Shown in pieces: positions 35,812 to 45,124 of a stretch of 64,000 bases of DNA. The notes under the pieces are model-generated. The model was not told where the DNA came from and did no database searches. It saw nothing but the letters and a program-made list of their open reading frames with translations. This DNA comes from Peribacillus sp. FSL P2-0133 (lineage in GTDB: Bacteria; Bacillota; Bacilli; Bacillales; DSM-1321): the NCBI RefSeq assembly GCF_037975445.1, contig NZ_CP150254.1, positions 4,710,001-4,774,000 of the forward strand, read 5' to 3'. The position numbers and the translations under genes are program-made. Within the stretch, counting starts at the first letter, position 1. Each line of letters starts with the position of its first letter.

Positions 35812-37200
35812 ATGCCAGTAAATTCATTTGACAATTATCCAATGTCTTGGAAACCTGATAAGAAAGCATTAAAGCGTCCTTTTTATAAATCTCTTGCATC
35901 ATTACTTGAACAAGATATAACAAATGGCTTTTTAGCACCTGGAACAAAGTTGCCACCGCAACGAGAATTGGCAGATTTTCTTGATTTAAACTTCACCACC
36001 ATTACCCGCTCCTACAAAATATGCGAGGCAAAGGGATTAATATATGCCGTTACGGGAAGCGGAACCTTTGTGGCTCCCAATGCCACTCGTTCTATAACCA
36101 TTTCCGCGGATAAAACGGCAAACAGCATTGATCTTGGCTTTGTGGCATCTTTTGAGCAAACCAATGATATTGTATCAGAAACTATTCAAAAAACTGTGAA
36201 CAAAAGTTATTTGGAGCAGCTGCTGAATTACAACGATCCGACTGGTATTCCACATCAAAAAACAGCAGCCCTAAACTGGATGGAATCTTTCGGCATTCAC
36301 GCGGATCAAGAGCATATGGCAATCGTTTCCGGTGCCCAAAATGCATTGGCAGTTGCCCTGGCTGCATTGTTTGAGCCTGGTAATAGAATTGCAACCGACT
36401 TATACACATATTCAAACTTCATCGAGTTGGCAAAGATGTTCCATATTAAGTTAGTGTCCATTCCCGGAGACCAGTTCGGAATGCTGCCAGACGAACTTGA
36501 AAAGCAGTGTTGTCAAATAAATATTAACGGCATTTTTCTGATGCCCTCTTGCAACAATCCAACCACAATCATGATGTCAGATATTCGAAAGCAAGAAATA
36601 GCTGCGGTCATCCGTAAGCATCGTTTAATTTTGATTGAGGATGATATCCATGCATTTCTGACGGCAGGCATTATCTCCGATTACCGGCAGCCTATGTATC
36701 ATTTGCTTCCAGAACAGAGCGTTTATATTTGCGGCACCTCTAAGTCAATATGTTCTGGATTAAGGGTTGCCTATATGGTCTATGGGGATGTATTGCGCGA
36801 GAAAATTTCCCAGGCCATTTTCAACATAAATGTAAAGACCTCTTCTTTTGATGCAGAGGTTATTACAGAGCTTATCCTATCAGGAAAGGCTCATGAAATT
36901 GTTTCTCAAAAGAAGCAGCTTTCACAGACTGCAAATGATATTTATTCGGAATATTTTCCTTTAAGAAAGGATGTTGGACATCCTCTCAGTCTTTATCGTT
37001 GGCTTCCCATTCAAGGACATAACGATGCATTACAGCTGGAAACGGATCTGAAAAGGCGCGGTATTCGAGTTTTTCATTCCAATCGTTTCCAAAGCGGGCA
37101 GACCACCCCTGATATGTACTTGCGTATTGCATTATCTTCTACAAACTCATTTGATGAGCTAAAAATAGGATTGGACATATTAAAACAGTATCTCAACTGA
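35812..37200 (+). CDS. MocR-family regulator (GntR HTH fused to aminotransferase-like domain)
   Basis: A 462-residue protein. The N-terminal winged helix reads 'LAPGTKLPPQRELADFLDLNFTTITRSY', typical of GntR/MocR; the rest is a fold-type I aminotransferase-like domain with 'SGAQNALAVALAALFEPGN', 'PSCNNPTTIMM', 'EDDIHAFL' and the PLP lysine in 'CGTSKSICSGLRVAY'. Such regulators bind PLP or PLP-amino acid adducts and usually control genes of vitamin B6, GABA or amino acid metabolism. It is divergent from azlCD and should control export of an amino acid. GAGGTGAAG precedes the ATG. Confidence 0.93.
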   Translation: MPVNSFDNYPMSWKPDKKALKRPFYKSLASLLEQDITNGFLAPGTKLPPQRELADFLDLNFTTITRSYKICEAKGLIYAVTGSGTFVAPNATRSITISADKTANSIDLGFVASFEQTNDIVSETIQKTVNKSYLEQLLNYNDPTGIPHQKTAALNWMESFGIHADQEHMAIVSGAQNALAVALAALFEPGNRIATDLYTYSNFIELAKMFHIKLVSIPGDQFGMLPDELEKQCCQININGIFLMPSCNNPTTIMMSDIRKQEIAAVIRKHRLILIEDDIHAFLTAGIISDYRQPMYHLLPEQSVYICGTSKSICSGLRVAYMVYGDVLREKISQAIFNINVKTSSFDAEVITELILSGKAHEIVSQKKQLSQTANDIYSEYFPLRKDVGHPLSLYRWLPIQGHNDALQLETDLKRRGIRVFHSNRFQSGQTTPDMYLRIALSSTNSFDELKIGLDILKQYLN

Positions 37201-37227
37201 TTCAAAGATCGAAAAATCGAATCTTTT

Positions 37228-37338
37228 TAAAAAACGTTCCAGGTGATTTCAGAAATCCGCTCCCTTTCCGCCGACTGTCTGCCAAGCCCGGACCGCCCGC
37301 GGAAAGCGAGTGCCTTAAGTGGAAATCAAATTTTATAA
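37228..37338. repeat. GC-rich palindromic repeat, partial copy
   Basis: 'AAAAAACGTTCCAGGTGATT', 'CCGCTCCCTTTCCGCCGACTG' and 'CCGGACCGCCCGCGGAAAGC' match the two ends of the element at 62343-62768, with the middle deleted. It follows the MocR gene directly. Confidence 0.8.
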
Positions 37339-37341
37339 CCG

Positions 37342-38028
37342 TCATAAAGTGAATGTCCCACCATGATAACAATAGTAATTTTCAGCTTTAAGATCTTTAA
37401 TCTTTCTTAAAGACTGTTCTGCTTCCTCGACATTTAAACAAAATTGTGGATTAGCAATGCCCAATTCATGATTCTCTTTAACAGCTGCATCACCTGATAT
37501 TACACTATTTAAACTTGGAAAAAATAATGAAATATGCCCTGAGGTATGCCCTGGTGTTGCTACTACCCTGCATTCGTTATCTAAAATCAAATCACCATCA
37601 TGTACCTTTTCATCAATTGAAATATGCTTCAATTTCTTTAATTGTTGTATAAACCATTTACCGAATTCGATTTCTTGATTTGGCATATTTTCTAGCATTT
37701 CTTCGGCTTGAACCAATCTCTCTGACTTCATTTCACCACTAATAAATTTCGATTCTACTTCACTAGCTATAATGTTAATCAGAGGATACTTCTCCTTGAA
37801 ATCAAATAAGGAACCTATATGATCAATATCATAATGAGTAATGATTATATTCTTTAAATTCTTCATTTCATAACCATTTTTTATAATTTCATTTTCAATT
37901 AAAGGTAAAAAATCAGGATAACCTGTATCGACCAAAGTTAGTTCATTTTTCCTTATAATCAAGCTAGGATTAATGTAGTTTTTTTGCCCATTAAATTCAA
38001 ATTCAATTGGCAGTTCTATTATCTTCAT
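37342..38028 (-). CDS. MBL-fold hydrolase (glyoxalase II-like)
   Basis: About 228 residues. Metal ligands are in 'IITHYDIDHIG' (HxxxDH-type, with Tyr in place of the second His of the usual HxHxDH), 'TPGHTSGH' and 'SGDA', and a final His in 'YCYHGG'. This is the glyoxalase II-like branch of the metallo-beta-lactamase fold. The substitution of the second His may weaken or change metal site 1. The start is uncertain between TTG 38040 and ATG 38028. Confidence 0.85.
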   Translation of the reverse strand: MKIIELPIEFEFNGQKNYINPSLIIRKNELTLVDTGYPDFLPLIENEIIKNGYEMKNLKNIIITHYDIDHIGSLFDFKEKYPLINIIASEVESKFISGEMKSERLVQAEEMLENMPNQEIEFGKWFIQQLKKLKHISIDEKVHDGDLILDNECRVVATPGHTSGHISLFFPSLNSVISGDAAVKENHELGIANPQFCLNVEEAEQSLRKIKDLKAENYYCYHGGTFTL

Positions 38029-38100
38029 TTCCTCATCCAACCTCCCGTTTGTGATAACCGAATATTCTATATATTATCCAACTATTAATTTTAACAAAAT

Positions 38101-38170
38101 ATCCCTTTAATTGCGTAACAAAAAGGGTGATGCAACGACCTAGTTATTGAAGTAAAGAACCTGTTAGTTC
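38101..38170 (-). repeat. 3'-end intergenic repeat, copy 17 (diverged)
   Basis: 'CCCTTTAATTGCGTAACAAAAAG', 'GATGCAACGACC' and 'ATTGAAGTAAAGAACCTGTTAG'. It overlaps the last codons of the DUF3953-type gene. Confidence 0.55.
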
Positions 38171-38394
38171 AAAAAGAAACCCTGTATGGAAACAAAGAAA
38201 AGAAACAATGAGACAACAACGCACCCCAAAAATCCTCCTTTTCTATCTTTTTGAAGTTCGACCAATCCCATTACTAACATAAGTGCGCCCAAGAACAACA
38301 TAGAATACGGCATCAACTCGAAATTTCTAGTAATTAGTTGATAGGCTGATAAAGCAAGAACGATTATTACTAAGATGAGTTTAACTATTTTCAA
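38164..38394 (-). CDS. DUF3953-type small membrane protein
   Basis: A 76-residue protein with hydrophobic helices at about 3-19, 30-45 and 56-74 and the conserved-looking core 'FELMPYSMLFLGALMLVMG' followed by 'LVELQKDRKGGF'. I recognise it as the Bacillus DUF3953 type. Function unknown. Its end overlaps an intergenic repeat. Confidence 0.75.
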   Translation of the reverse strand: MKIVKLILVIIVLALSAYQLITRNFELMPYSMLFLGALMLVMGLVELQKDRKGGFLGCVVVSLFLFFVSIQGFFLN

Positions 38395-38545
38395 GAATAT
38401 TTCCCCTTAAGTACTATTTTTTTAAATCATACCAGTTAACACCTCTTCATTGTGTAGAAAATGGAATTTCCTTCATTCACTAACCCACTTTTCTGCAATA
38501 AAAATCCGACTGGCTTTTTATTCGAGAATGAGCTTTAACTTATTG

Positions 38546-38577
38546 AAAGGGATACTAAGTAGGTAGTATCCCTTTTT
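38546..38577. terminator. Terminator of the first Nudix gene
   Basis: AAAGGGATACTA pairs perfectly with TAGTATCCCTTT around a six-base loop, 14 bp beyond the stop at 38591. Confidence 0.75.
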
Positions 38578-38590
38578 AAGTAAGGCTGGT

Positions 38591-39040
38591 TCATGAAATA
38601 TATGTCTGGCCATTTTTGTAAGTGAATGCATAGTTTCCTTCTTTTTTCAATAAAACCGGCAAATACTGCGCAACCATCTCAGCAATTCCGAGATTAAGCG
38701 GGTGAAGTATCCAATCAATGGATTTCCAATCAAGAATGCCTTCCCGCGTTTTTTTCGGTGTTTCATATATTAAATCCTCATCCGCCATATACAAATATAC
38801 ATATATTCCCTCCAATTCACCTTCTGGAGTTACCCAGGTAACCGTTCCTTTAGAAAAAAAGGTCTCTACCTCTATGCCCGTTTCCTCAAATACCTCACGC
38901 TGTGCACCTATATCAGGTGTTTCACCTTTCTCGATTTTGCCCCCCACCCCGTTCCAAACACCCATAATAGGAGCTTTCTCCCGGTTAAGCATGAGTAGTT
39001 CATTATTCTTCTTTACAAAACAAACCGTATACTTAAACAT
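38591..39040 (-). CDS. Nudix hydrolase, 8-oxo-dGTP diphosphatase-like
   Basis: A 149-residue Nudix enzyme with a complete Nudix box: 'GGKIEKGETPDIGAQREVFEE' continues into 'TGIEV'. 'GVWNGVGGKIE' before it is typical of MutT/MTH1-like proteins that clean oxidised nucleotides. It is monocistronic. The exact nucleotide substrate cannot be told. Confidence 0.9.
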   Translation of the reverse strand: MFKYTVCFVKKNNELLMLNREKAPIMGVWNGVGGKIEKGETPDIGAQREVFEETGIEVETFFSKGTVTWVTPEGELEGIYVYLYMADEDLIYETPKKTREGILDWKSIDWILHPLNLGIAEMVAQYLPVLLKKEGNYAFTYKNGQTYIS

Positions 39041-39286
39041 TTTTCAAAGTGACCCCTTTATCTTCAATTAACCACATGGCCGTGTACTGTTTTACTCGTG
39101 AATTTCCCACTATATTTCGGTCTATATAAGTAGGAAAGGTCTTAACCAAACATTCTAATACAATTTGTCCACTAATAAAAACTTTAGCTTTTCTCAACAT
39201 TAACAATGAATAAAGAATCCGTAAACGCTCTCCGCCAATGTATGAATGCACTCCCCATTAGTTCCAATTCTTCTATTTTCAGCGCA

Positions 39287-39447
39287 TTAACTCGTGAATT
39301 CGAGCGATATATACCTGAGTTTGCGCTGTTTACTAGTGAATTCGCATTTTACTCGTGAGTTTCCGCTATTTACTCGTGAGTTTTGCTGTTTTACTCGTGA
39401 ATTTACATTGTTTACTCGTAAGTTTTGCTGTTTTACTCGTGGATTCG
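39287..39447. repeat. Tandem 21-bp repeats (TTTACTCGTGA core)
   Basis: TTTACTCGTGA(A/G)TTT-like units start at 39329, 39348, 39369, 39390, 39411 and 39432, with a separate unit at 39287. Spacing is 19 bp once and then exactly 21 bp. Single related units lie at about 39090 and, inverted, at about 52990. Translations across it are repetitive and not a convincing gene. Confidence 0.85.
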
Positions 39448-39474
39448 TTTTTTTATCATTACCGCATAAAGAAA

Positions 39475-39500
39475 GCAGCGATTCCCTTAAGAATCGCTGC
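39475..39500 (-). terminator. Terminator of the P450 gene
   Basis: GCAGCGATTC pairs perfectly with GAATCGCTGC around a six-base loop, followed on the minus strand by TTTCTTTATG, ten bases after the stop. Confidence 0.85.
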
Positions 39501-39509
39501 ACCTCCTAT

Positions 39510-42500
39510 TTATGCTCCTGCCCAAACATCTTTCGCATATCTGCCATTTTCCTCTAATAGTTGCAGCCATACTGTGGCTTCTTCTTTCGATGTTTGATAG
39601 AAATGCATATAGCTTTCGATTAGTGTTCGTTCAACATCAGGTGCCATTTTGCTTCCGTCTCCGCAGATGTATAGATGTCCTCCTTCTTTTAATAAAGGAA
39701 GGATGTCATGGGCGTTTTCCGCTAATCTGTTCTGGACATATGTTTTTTCTTGACCAGGACATCTTGAGTAAGCGGTGTGCAGTGTTACAAGGCCTTCTTG
39801 TTCGGCTTGCACGAGTTCTTCTTGATAGAGGAAATCATGTTCCGGATTACGGCATCCAAAGTAAAGGTGAGCAGTCCCTAAAGTTTCACCTTTTTCTTTC
39901 AAAACGCGACGTGCCTGTATGAATCCCCTGAATGGTGCAATTCCTGTTCCAGGGCCAATCATGATGATTGGTTTTCCTGTTTTCTCTGGAAGTTGGAAAT
40001 TGGATTGCGGCGTATTGATAAAGCAGGCTATTTTGTCTCCTTGGAAGCGTTCTGCCAAATAATTCGATGCAATTCCTTTGTATTCCCCGTTTCCGCTCAA
40101 AGCTTCTCCACGGACGACGCTGACGGTGATACTTGCTTCTCCTTCGTTGTGGAGTGGTGAGCTTGAGATAGAATAGTATCTTGCTTTTAAAGGTGGCAGT
40201 AAAGCCAGGAAACGTTCAAATGGGATTTCACATGCAAGATACTTTTCAATAAGGTCAAGCATGGTTATGCGCTTGTTCAGGATTTCTTGTTTATAGGTAC
40301 TGTCCAAAAGAAGATCTTCAAGCTCTTTTATATGTGGAGGACATACCGTATAAGTGGCAAGCGCCCGAATTTGAGACCGGGTGGCGGGTTCTTGGAACTC
40401 CACATAGTTTGATAGTAATTCTTCTAGTTTTACCGGTTTTCCTGTAGGAAGATGGGCAGCTTTTCCGGAATCCCCAGTTAGATTTACGTAATCTTGGCCT
40501 TTTAGGTTAAATCGACTGAGCACTCGCTCGACAAGTTCCGATGGATTTTGCGGAAGAACCCCGAGATGATCGCCTTCCTGATAATGTATTCCCTCTGGCA
40601 GAGTTAATTCTATATGCCGTGTACTTCTTCCGCTATCTACATGTTGTAAATCAAAATTCCTTTTTACAATGGAAGTAAAAGCATGATGGGTGCGGGCAAG
40701 TGGTGTGCCGCTCACATCACTTACGAAGTTCATCGTAATCGAGCTGACTACCCGATCATTCCTATTCACTTCAATGTTCAGGGTTTTGGCAAGATTCGGC
40801 CAAAGGGCTTCTGTCCATTTCTCGTAATCCCCTTCAAAGTCATCGCTTGCATCTCCATAGCCTGTTTCTGACAGCCGCACTGCTCCTTTTTGTTCCAGCC
40901 GCTCATCAATGAAGATTGGAATGCGTTGGTACGTATTGGCCCAATTGCGGTCCCCGCAGCCGAAGATCGCATAGTGAACACCATCCAATGTGTTACCCTC
41001 GCTTTCCTTCAGCCATGAAACGAAGTCACCTGCATTATCCGGGGGATTTCCATTATAAGATGCCGAGACTATAAGAACAGCTCCTTCTTTGGGAAGCCTA
41101 TTGGTGTAATCATTTAAAGGGGCAACCTCGGCATTGAAGCCTTGTCGCTTTCCTGTTTCGGCAAGGTCACGAGCAAGCCCTTCCGCTGTTCCCATATTTG
41201 ATCCAAACAGGACGAGTAATGGTGTCCCATGTGCTGATTCGATTGGAGATACCGTGGCTCCTTTGTCCGCTGACTTTGATTCTGGAGAAGCAGCGGTAAA
41301 TGACATTGTCGGCTTCCTCGGTGAAACGCGCATGGTCAATCCGTCCGGTTTGAGAGTCAAAGTTTCTTTAACATCCAATTGATATTCTTCATGATCAATC
41401 AAGTCAAAGTGCTGTAAAACCATGCCGAGCACCAGTGTCGCTTCATGAAGGGCAAACTGCTGTCCGATACAGGCGCGCTGCCCGTTTCCAAACGGTTTAT
41501 AAGCATGATAAGGGATGGTATCCAAATCCTCGAACCGCTCAGGAATGAACGATTCAACGTCATCACCCCAAACAGATGGATCACGGTGAAGCTCGGGAAT
41601 AAGCAGCGAGAACACATCACCTTTCTTCACATTATATTTTCCACCCAGCATGGTATCTTTTTTTGCATAAACGGAAAACGCCGGAGCTGTCGGCCACAGA
41701 CGAAGCGTTTCATTTAGCACCATCCGGACATATTTCAGCTTTTTCACTTGTTTGTAATCAGGAACATCATCACCCAGCACTTCATCGACTTCCTGCTGCG
41801 CTTTTCTTAACTTGTCTCTGTTATTCATGAGGAAATAGATGGCAAACGATAGGAGACCGCTCGTCGTTTCATGCCCAGCTATTAAAAAGGTAATGATTTG
41901 AAAACGAATATTTTCATCATCCAGTGATACACCTGTTTCGGGATCGACTCCTTTCAACATATGGGAAAGGAGGTCATCTTCTCCCTGATCACCATTTTGT
42001 TTTCGGTCAGCAATCAATTCATCCACTAGAGAGAACATATATTGAATGTCTTCCCTGAATTGTTTTTTAGATTTGATCATCAGTTTATCTTGGATGCCAA
42101 GCCGCTGCGTTTGGCTCATCGCTTCATCCAACGCACGCACCATACTGGTGACAAAAGGATGGGTGGTCTCCCGATAAAAACTGTTAAAACGGTAATTGAA
42201 CCCGCAGAGTCCGATCGTATCCAAGGTCAATCGTGTCATATCTTCAGGAACATCTATCTCATCAGCCGGATTCAGGCGGGCCCATTTTTGAATGAGTTGG
42301 GTAGCAAGATCCACCATTTTGGCATGATATCCCTTCATTGCTTGCTGGCTAAAGCTGGGCAGCAGGATGTTATGGGCCTTTTTCCAATTCGGCTCCGTCG
42401 TTTCACTTGTGAAAAGGCCATCGCCGCCGAATGCTCTCACTTTTTGTAGGGCTGGACCGACTTTCTTATCAAACCTTGTTTCATCACAAATTTCTTTTGC

Positions 42501-42677
42501 GAGGGCAGCACTTGATACGAATGTAGTGATTCGACCCGGAAATTGAAACTGAAAAACCGGCCCAAGTTCTCGTGCCAGCTTCATGAAAGACTGAAGCGGC
42601 TTATCCTTATCAATGATAGGCAGGCTGCCTAGGGGGCCATATGTCTTTGGCTGTGGAAACTGAGTTGTGTTTTCCAT
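39510..42677 (-). CDS. cyp102A: CYP102A-type self-sufficient fatty acid hydroxylase (P450-BM3 family)
   Basis: A 1055-residue fusion of a P450 and its reductase. The heme domain (about 1-460) has '[11 protein letters not shown]' (Thr271 in the I helix) and '[13 protein letters not shown]' with heme ligand Cys403; Phe89 and Arg49 match Phe87 and Arg47 of BM3, but Tyr51 is Phe53. Then come an FMN domain ('[18 protein letters not shown]'), an FAD domain ('[14 protein letters not shown]') and an NADPH domain ('[19 protein letters not shown]', '[14 protein letters not shown]'). It hydroxylates fatty acids near the omega end using NADPH. It follows fatR in an operon, with a 20-bp perfect palindrome just before it. 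Confidence 0.97.
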   Translation of the reverse strand: MENTTQFPQPKTYGPLGSLPIIDKDKPLQSFMKLARELGPVFQFQFPGRITTFVSSAALAKEICDETRFDKKVGPALQKVRAFGGDGLFTSETTEPNWKKAHNILLPSFSQQAMKGYHAKMVDLATQLIQKWARLNPADEIDVPEDMTRLTLDTIGLCGFNYRFNSFYRETTHPFVTSMVRALDEAMSQTQRLGIQDKLMIKSKKQFREDIQYMFSLVDELIADRKQNGDQGEDDLLSHMLKGVDPETGVSLDDENIRFQIITFLIAGHETTSGLLSFAIYFLMNNRDKLRKAQQEVDEVLGDDVPDYKQVKKLKYVRMVLNETLRLWPTAPAFSVYAKKDTMLGGKYNVKKGDVFSLLIPELHRDPSVWGDDVESFIPERFEDLDTIPYHAYKPFGNGQRACIGQQFALHEATLVLGMVLQHFDLIDHEEYQLDVKETLTLKPDGLTMRVSPRKPTMSFTAASPESKSADKGATVSPIESAHGTPLLVLFGSNMGTAEGLARDLAETGKRQGFNAEVAPLNDYTNRLPKEGAVLIVSASYNGNPPDNAGDFVSWLKESEGNTLDGVHYAIFGCGDRNWANTYQRIPIFIDERLEQKGAVRLSETGYGDASDDFEGDYEKWTEALWPNLAKTLNIEVNRNDRVVSSITMNFVSDVSGTPLARTHHAFTSIVKRNFDLQHVDSGRSTRHIELTLPEGIHYQEGDHLGVLPQNPSELVERVLSRFNLKGQDYVNLTGDSGKAAHLPTGKPVKLEELLSNYVEFQEPATRSQIRALATYTVCPPHIKELEDLLLDSTYKQEILNKRITMLDLIEKYLACEIPFERFLALLPPLKARYYSISSSPLHNEGEASITVSVVRGEALSGNGEYKGIASNYLAERFQGDKIACFINTPQSNFQLPEKTGKPIIMIGPGTGIAPFRGFIQARRVLKEKGETLGTAHLYFGCRNPEHDFLYQEELVQAEQEGLVTLHTAYSRCPGQEKTYVQNRLAENAHDILPLLKEGGHLYICGDGSKMAPDVERTLIESYMHFYQTSKEEATVWLQLLEENGRYAKDVWAGA

Positions 42678-42710
42678 TTTATTAGCACCTCTTTACAATA
42701 GTTTAGAATG

Positions 42711-42730
42711 CGGAATGAACGTTCATTCCG
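42711..42730. promoter_or_regulatory. FatR operator before the P450 gene
   Basis: CGGAATGAACGTTCATTCCG is a perfect 20-bp palindrome, identical as far as I recall to the Bm3R1 operator of Bacillus megaterium. It lies 34 bp upstream of the P450 start, between fatR and cyp102A. Confidence 0.92.
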
Positions 42731-42749
42731 TTTACATGTTAAAAATTTT

Positions 42750-43325
42750 TCAAGCGTGCAATCGGACTGCATCCCAAAAGCTTTCTTCCACATCTGCCAA
42801 AAGTTTTGGTTCAGGTTCTAACTCCCCGATGCGAACAAGTCGCTCAAGCTCAAGAAAAGCTCCATAAATGATGGCAATCAAAGCTGAAGAAGGAAGCTCC
42901 TTTATTTCTTTTTTCTCTTTTCCTGACTCAAAGAAATTTTTAAATATATCCAATAGCCCTTGAAAGCTAGCATGACTATCTTCATTTAAAAAATGGGCTC
43001 CACTATGTATTTTAATAAAATAAAGTGCTTGGTCCTGCTCGGTTGTAAAGTGAACCATTGATTTAAAAATATGGTGAAACTGATTGCGAATTGAATCATC
43101 ATGAGGAAATCCATTCTTGACCGTTTCAGTGAAAATATCCAAGTACTCTTGAAAAATCTTGTTGCCCAGCACTTCCTTATTCTCGAAATAACGATAAATG
43201 GTACCCGCTCCAACTCCTGCCGATGTAGCAATCATCGGGATCGTTGTCGCATCATATCCCCGTTCTGCGAATAGCACTAAAGCGCTAGATACTATACTGT
43301 CTCGTTTATTTATTGCAGTGATCAT
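42750..43325 (-). CDS. fatR: TetR-family fatty-acid-responsive repressor FatR/Bm3R1
   Basis: A 191-residue TetR protein. The HTH reads 'YDATTIPMIATSAGVGAGTIYRYFENKE', cut here as 'TIPMIATSAGVGAGTIYRYF', almost as in Bm3R1, and the ligand domain keeps 'FHHIFKSMVHFTTEQDQALYF'. Bm3R1/FatR repress the CYP102A operon and are released by fatty acids. It is the first gene of the fatR-cyp102A operon, with operators before both genes. AAGGGGTG precedes the ATG. Confidence 0.94.
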   Translation of the reverse strand: MITAINKRDSIVSSALVLFAERGYDATTIPMIATSAGVGAGTIYRYFENKEVLGNKIFQEYLDIFTETVKNGFPHDDSIRNQFHHIFKSMVHFTTEQDQALYFIKIHSGAHFLNEDSHASFQGLLDIFKNFFESGKEKKEIKELPSSALIAIIYGAFLELERLVRIGELEPEPKLLADVEESFWDAVRLHA

Positions 43326-43353
43326 AATGATTCACCCCTTTTTTCATAAGATG

Positions 43354-43373
43354 CGGAATGAATGTTCATTCCT
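43354..43373. promoter_or_regulatory. FatR operator before fatR
   Basis: CGGAATGAATGTTCATTCCT matches the palindrome at 42711-42730 in 18 of 20 positions and has a two-base non-complementary centre. It is about 30 bp upstream of the fatR start and should mediate autoregulation. Confidence 0.88.
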
Positions 43374-43532
43374 CTTTAGTGTAAGTGTATACCCAATAAA
43401 ATCCCATCTCAATCGCGCATACTACCCATATTTTGTGAATTATTTGTTAACGGAGGGGGATAAAAGTCTGAAATTATTTCTTTTTGAGGAATTAAATGGG
43501 TACTACAAACTATCGTTTGCCCATAAAAAAAA

Positions 43533-43549
43533 AGCTGATAGTCACAGCT
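43533..43549 (-). terminator. Terminator of the MazG-like gene
   Basis: AGCTG-ATAGTCA-CAGCT stem followed on the minus strand by TTTTTTTTTATGG, 54 bp beyond the stop. Confidence 0.75.
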
Positions 43550-43602
43550 CTTCAAGTTAAAAACAGGATGATTTTCATGTTAATCAATTAAATCAAAGGA
43601 AT

Positions 43603-43923
43603 TTATGCATGATAATAGCGGTCAGATAGTTTCTTTTTATGGGCATTGAACACTTCTTCCAATGGGATATTGTACTTGTTCGCAATCACAATCAAGTTTC
43701 CTAGCACATCTCCCAATTCTTCGGTTAACTCCTGTTTGTTTTCTTCATACGAACCAATAACCTCATCAGGTCTATCCCTGCCAATTTCAAGGGAGCGAAT
43801 GGCTCGTGCCACCTCGCCGGTTTCTTCTGCCAAAAAGCCAATGCGAATGAAAATGTCCAATTCTGACCATCCTCGTGCTTCATAATAATCTTTTACCCAT
43901 TGTTGAAATTCAGTGACGTTCAT
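43603..43923 (-). CDS. MazG-like nucleotide pyrophosphohydrolase
   Basis: A 106-residue single MazG-like domain. The metal-binding pattern is 'GFLAEETGEVARAIRSLE' with the later 'ELTEELGDVLGNLIVIAN' (ExxE...ExxD). These enzymes hydrolyse (d)NTPs to monophosphates and pyrophosphate. The frame runs 44 codons further upstream over the neighbouring divergent gene; the ATG at 43923, six bases after AAAGGTGG and beginning 'NVTEFQQWVKDYYEARGW', is the right start. Confidence 0.9.
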   Translation of the reverse strand: MNVTEFQQWVKDYYEARGWSELDIFIRIGFLAEETGEVARAIRSLEIGRDRPDEVIGSYEENKQELTEELGDVLGNLIVIANKYNIPLEEVFNAHKKKLSDRYYHA

Positions 43924-44020
43924 ATTCATCCACCTTTCAGTTAGATGATTCAAGTTTAACAAATCTTCCTGAATTTTGTATGATAAGAAGGGAAGATTAC
44001 TAAATGGGAGATGTGATATT

Positions 44021-44602
44021 TTGAAAAGTCTAGCTGTATTTTGTGGATCAAGCAAAGGTGCATCTGCTGTCTATGTAGATGAGGCTAAAAAACTGGGTGC
44101 GGAACTGGCAAAACGTAATATTACCCTTGTCTATGGAGGCTCAAGTGTAGGAATCATGGGTGCAGTTGCAGATTCCGTTCTGGAAGCAGGAGGAAATGTA
44201 ATTGGAGTCATGCCAGAATTTCTAGAAAAAAAAGAAATAGCCCATAAGAACTTAACTGAATTGATCGTCGTGGAATCCATGCATGAAAGAAAAGCAAAAA
44301 TGGCTGAGCTTGCAGATGGGTTCATGGTCTTGCCAGGCGGGCCAGGAACATTGGAAGAATTCTTTGAGATTTTCACTTGGGCTCAGCTTGGTCTTCATCA
44401 AAAACCTTGCGGACTCTTAAATATCAATCACTATTATGATCCTTTGGTCGCTTTATTCAATCATATGTCCGACGAACAGTTCCTGCATGAAAAATTCCGT
44501 TCCATGGCGCTGGTAGATGTTGAACCAAATGGACTGCTTGATCAATTTAATACATATGAACCGCCAACCGTAAAAACTTTCATTACCGAAAAACAAACCT
44601 GA
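44021..44602 (+). CDS. LOG-family protein (cytokinin riboside 5'-monophosphate phosphoribohydrolase-like)
   Basis: A 193-residue Rossmann-fold protein. The LOG signature is present as 'LPGGPGTLEEFFE' and the substrate loop as 'ESMHERKAKM'; the start 'SLAVFCGSSKG' is typical. LOG enzymes release adenine-type bases from nucleoside 5'-monophosphates. I place the start at TTG 44021, ten bases after GGGAG and where homology begins, not at the upstream ATG. It is divergent from the MazG-like gene, another nucleotide-handling enzyme. Confidence 0.9.
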   Translation: MKSLAVFCGSSKGASAVYVDEAKKLGAELAKRNITLVYGGSSVGIMGAVADSVLEAGGNVIGVMPEFLEKKEIAHKNLTELIVVESMHERKAKMAELADGFMVLPGGPGTLEEFFEIFTWAQLGLHQKPCGLLNINHYYDPLVALFNHMSDEQFLHEKFRSMALVDVEPNGLLDQFNTYEPPTVKTFITEKQT

Positions 44603-44612
44603 CCATTAAAAA

Positions 44613-44650
44613 ACAACCGGCCAAGATCAATAATGACCTTGGCCAGTTGT
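44613..44650 (-). terminator. Terminator between LOG and the second Nudix gene
   Basis: ACAACCGGCCAAG pairs with CTTGGCCAGTTGT (one mismatch) around a 12-base loop; TTTTTTAATGG follows on the minus strand. It is placed between two convergent stops and may serve both. Confidence 0.8.
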
Positions 44651-44674
44651 GATAAACTGCTGCGGACTGAAGGG

Positions 44675-45091
44675 TTAATTGAATATCAGGTTTAAATAAT
44701 CTCCATGCCCTTTAATAAGTTGCACTTCATGTTCGGATGAGATCCAGAAGAAATGAAATATCAGCCCCTCTTCATCTCCTCCACCTGTTGGCCGATGATC
44801 CCATTCATCAGGAACATTGTATACACGTAATTGATAAAAATATCTATTATGTATGGCACCATCAACGTTCTCCCAAAAATCTTCCGCAATCAATTTCTCC
44901 ACATGAAAATTTTCCAGACCTGTTTCTTCTTTCATTTCCCTAATCACAGCTTGGTAAGGATCTTCCTGAGGCATCACTGTTCCCTTTGGTATCTGTATCC
45001 CCGCTTCCCTAATGGGATGTTGAAAAACCAATACCTGTGTTTCTCCATTTTTGATTCTTGTCACATACCCGTAGGCTTTTTTTATCGGCAT
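44675..45091 (-). CDS. Nudix hydrolase
   Basis: About 138 residues with the Nudix box 'GTVMPQEDPYQAVIREMKEE' continuing as 'TGL'. 'QIPKGTVMPQEDP' places it with the broad ADP-ribose/dinucleotide-type hydrolases rather than MutT proper. Several ATG/GTG codons crowd the GGGGGA; the ATG at 45091 has the best spacing. It lies 33 bp downstream of fabZ on the same strand. Confidence 0.85.
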   Translation of the reverse strand: MPIKKAYGYVTRIKNGETQVLVFQHPIREAGIQIPKGTVMPQEDPYQAVIREMKEETGLENFHVEKLIAEDFWENVDGAIHNRYFYQLRVYNVPDEWDHRPTGGGDEEGLIFHFFWISSEHEVQLIKGHGDYLNLIFN

Positions 45092-45124
45092 CACCATCAT
45101 TCCCCCGTTATTGCACATGATAGA

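Noticed and set aside
39287..39502. 71-codon ORF with repeated 'NSRVKQQN', and a possible CRISPR array
   Set aside because: The translation only reflects the 21-bp tandem repeat, and there are no unique spacers between units, so it is neither a convincing gene nor a CRISPR.
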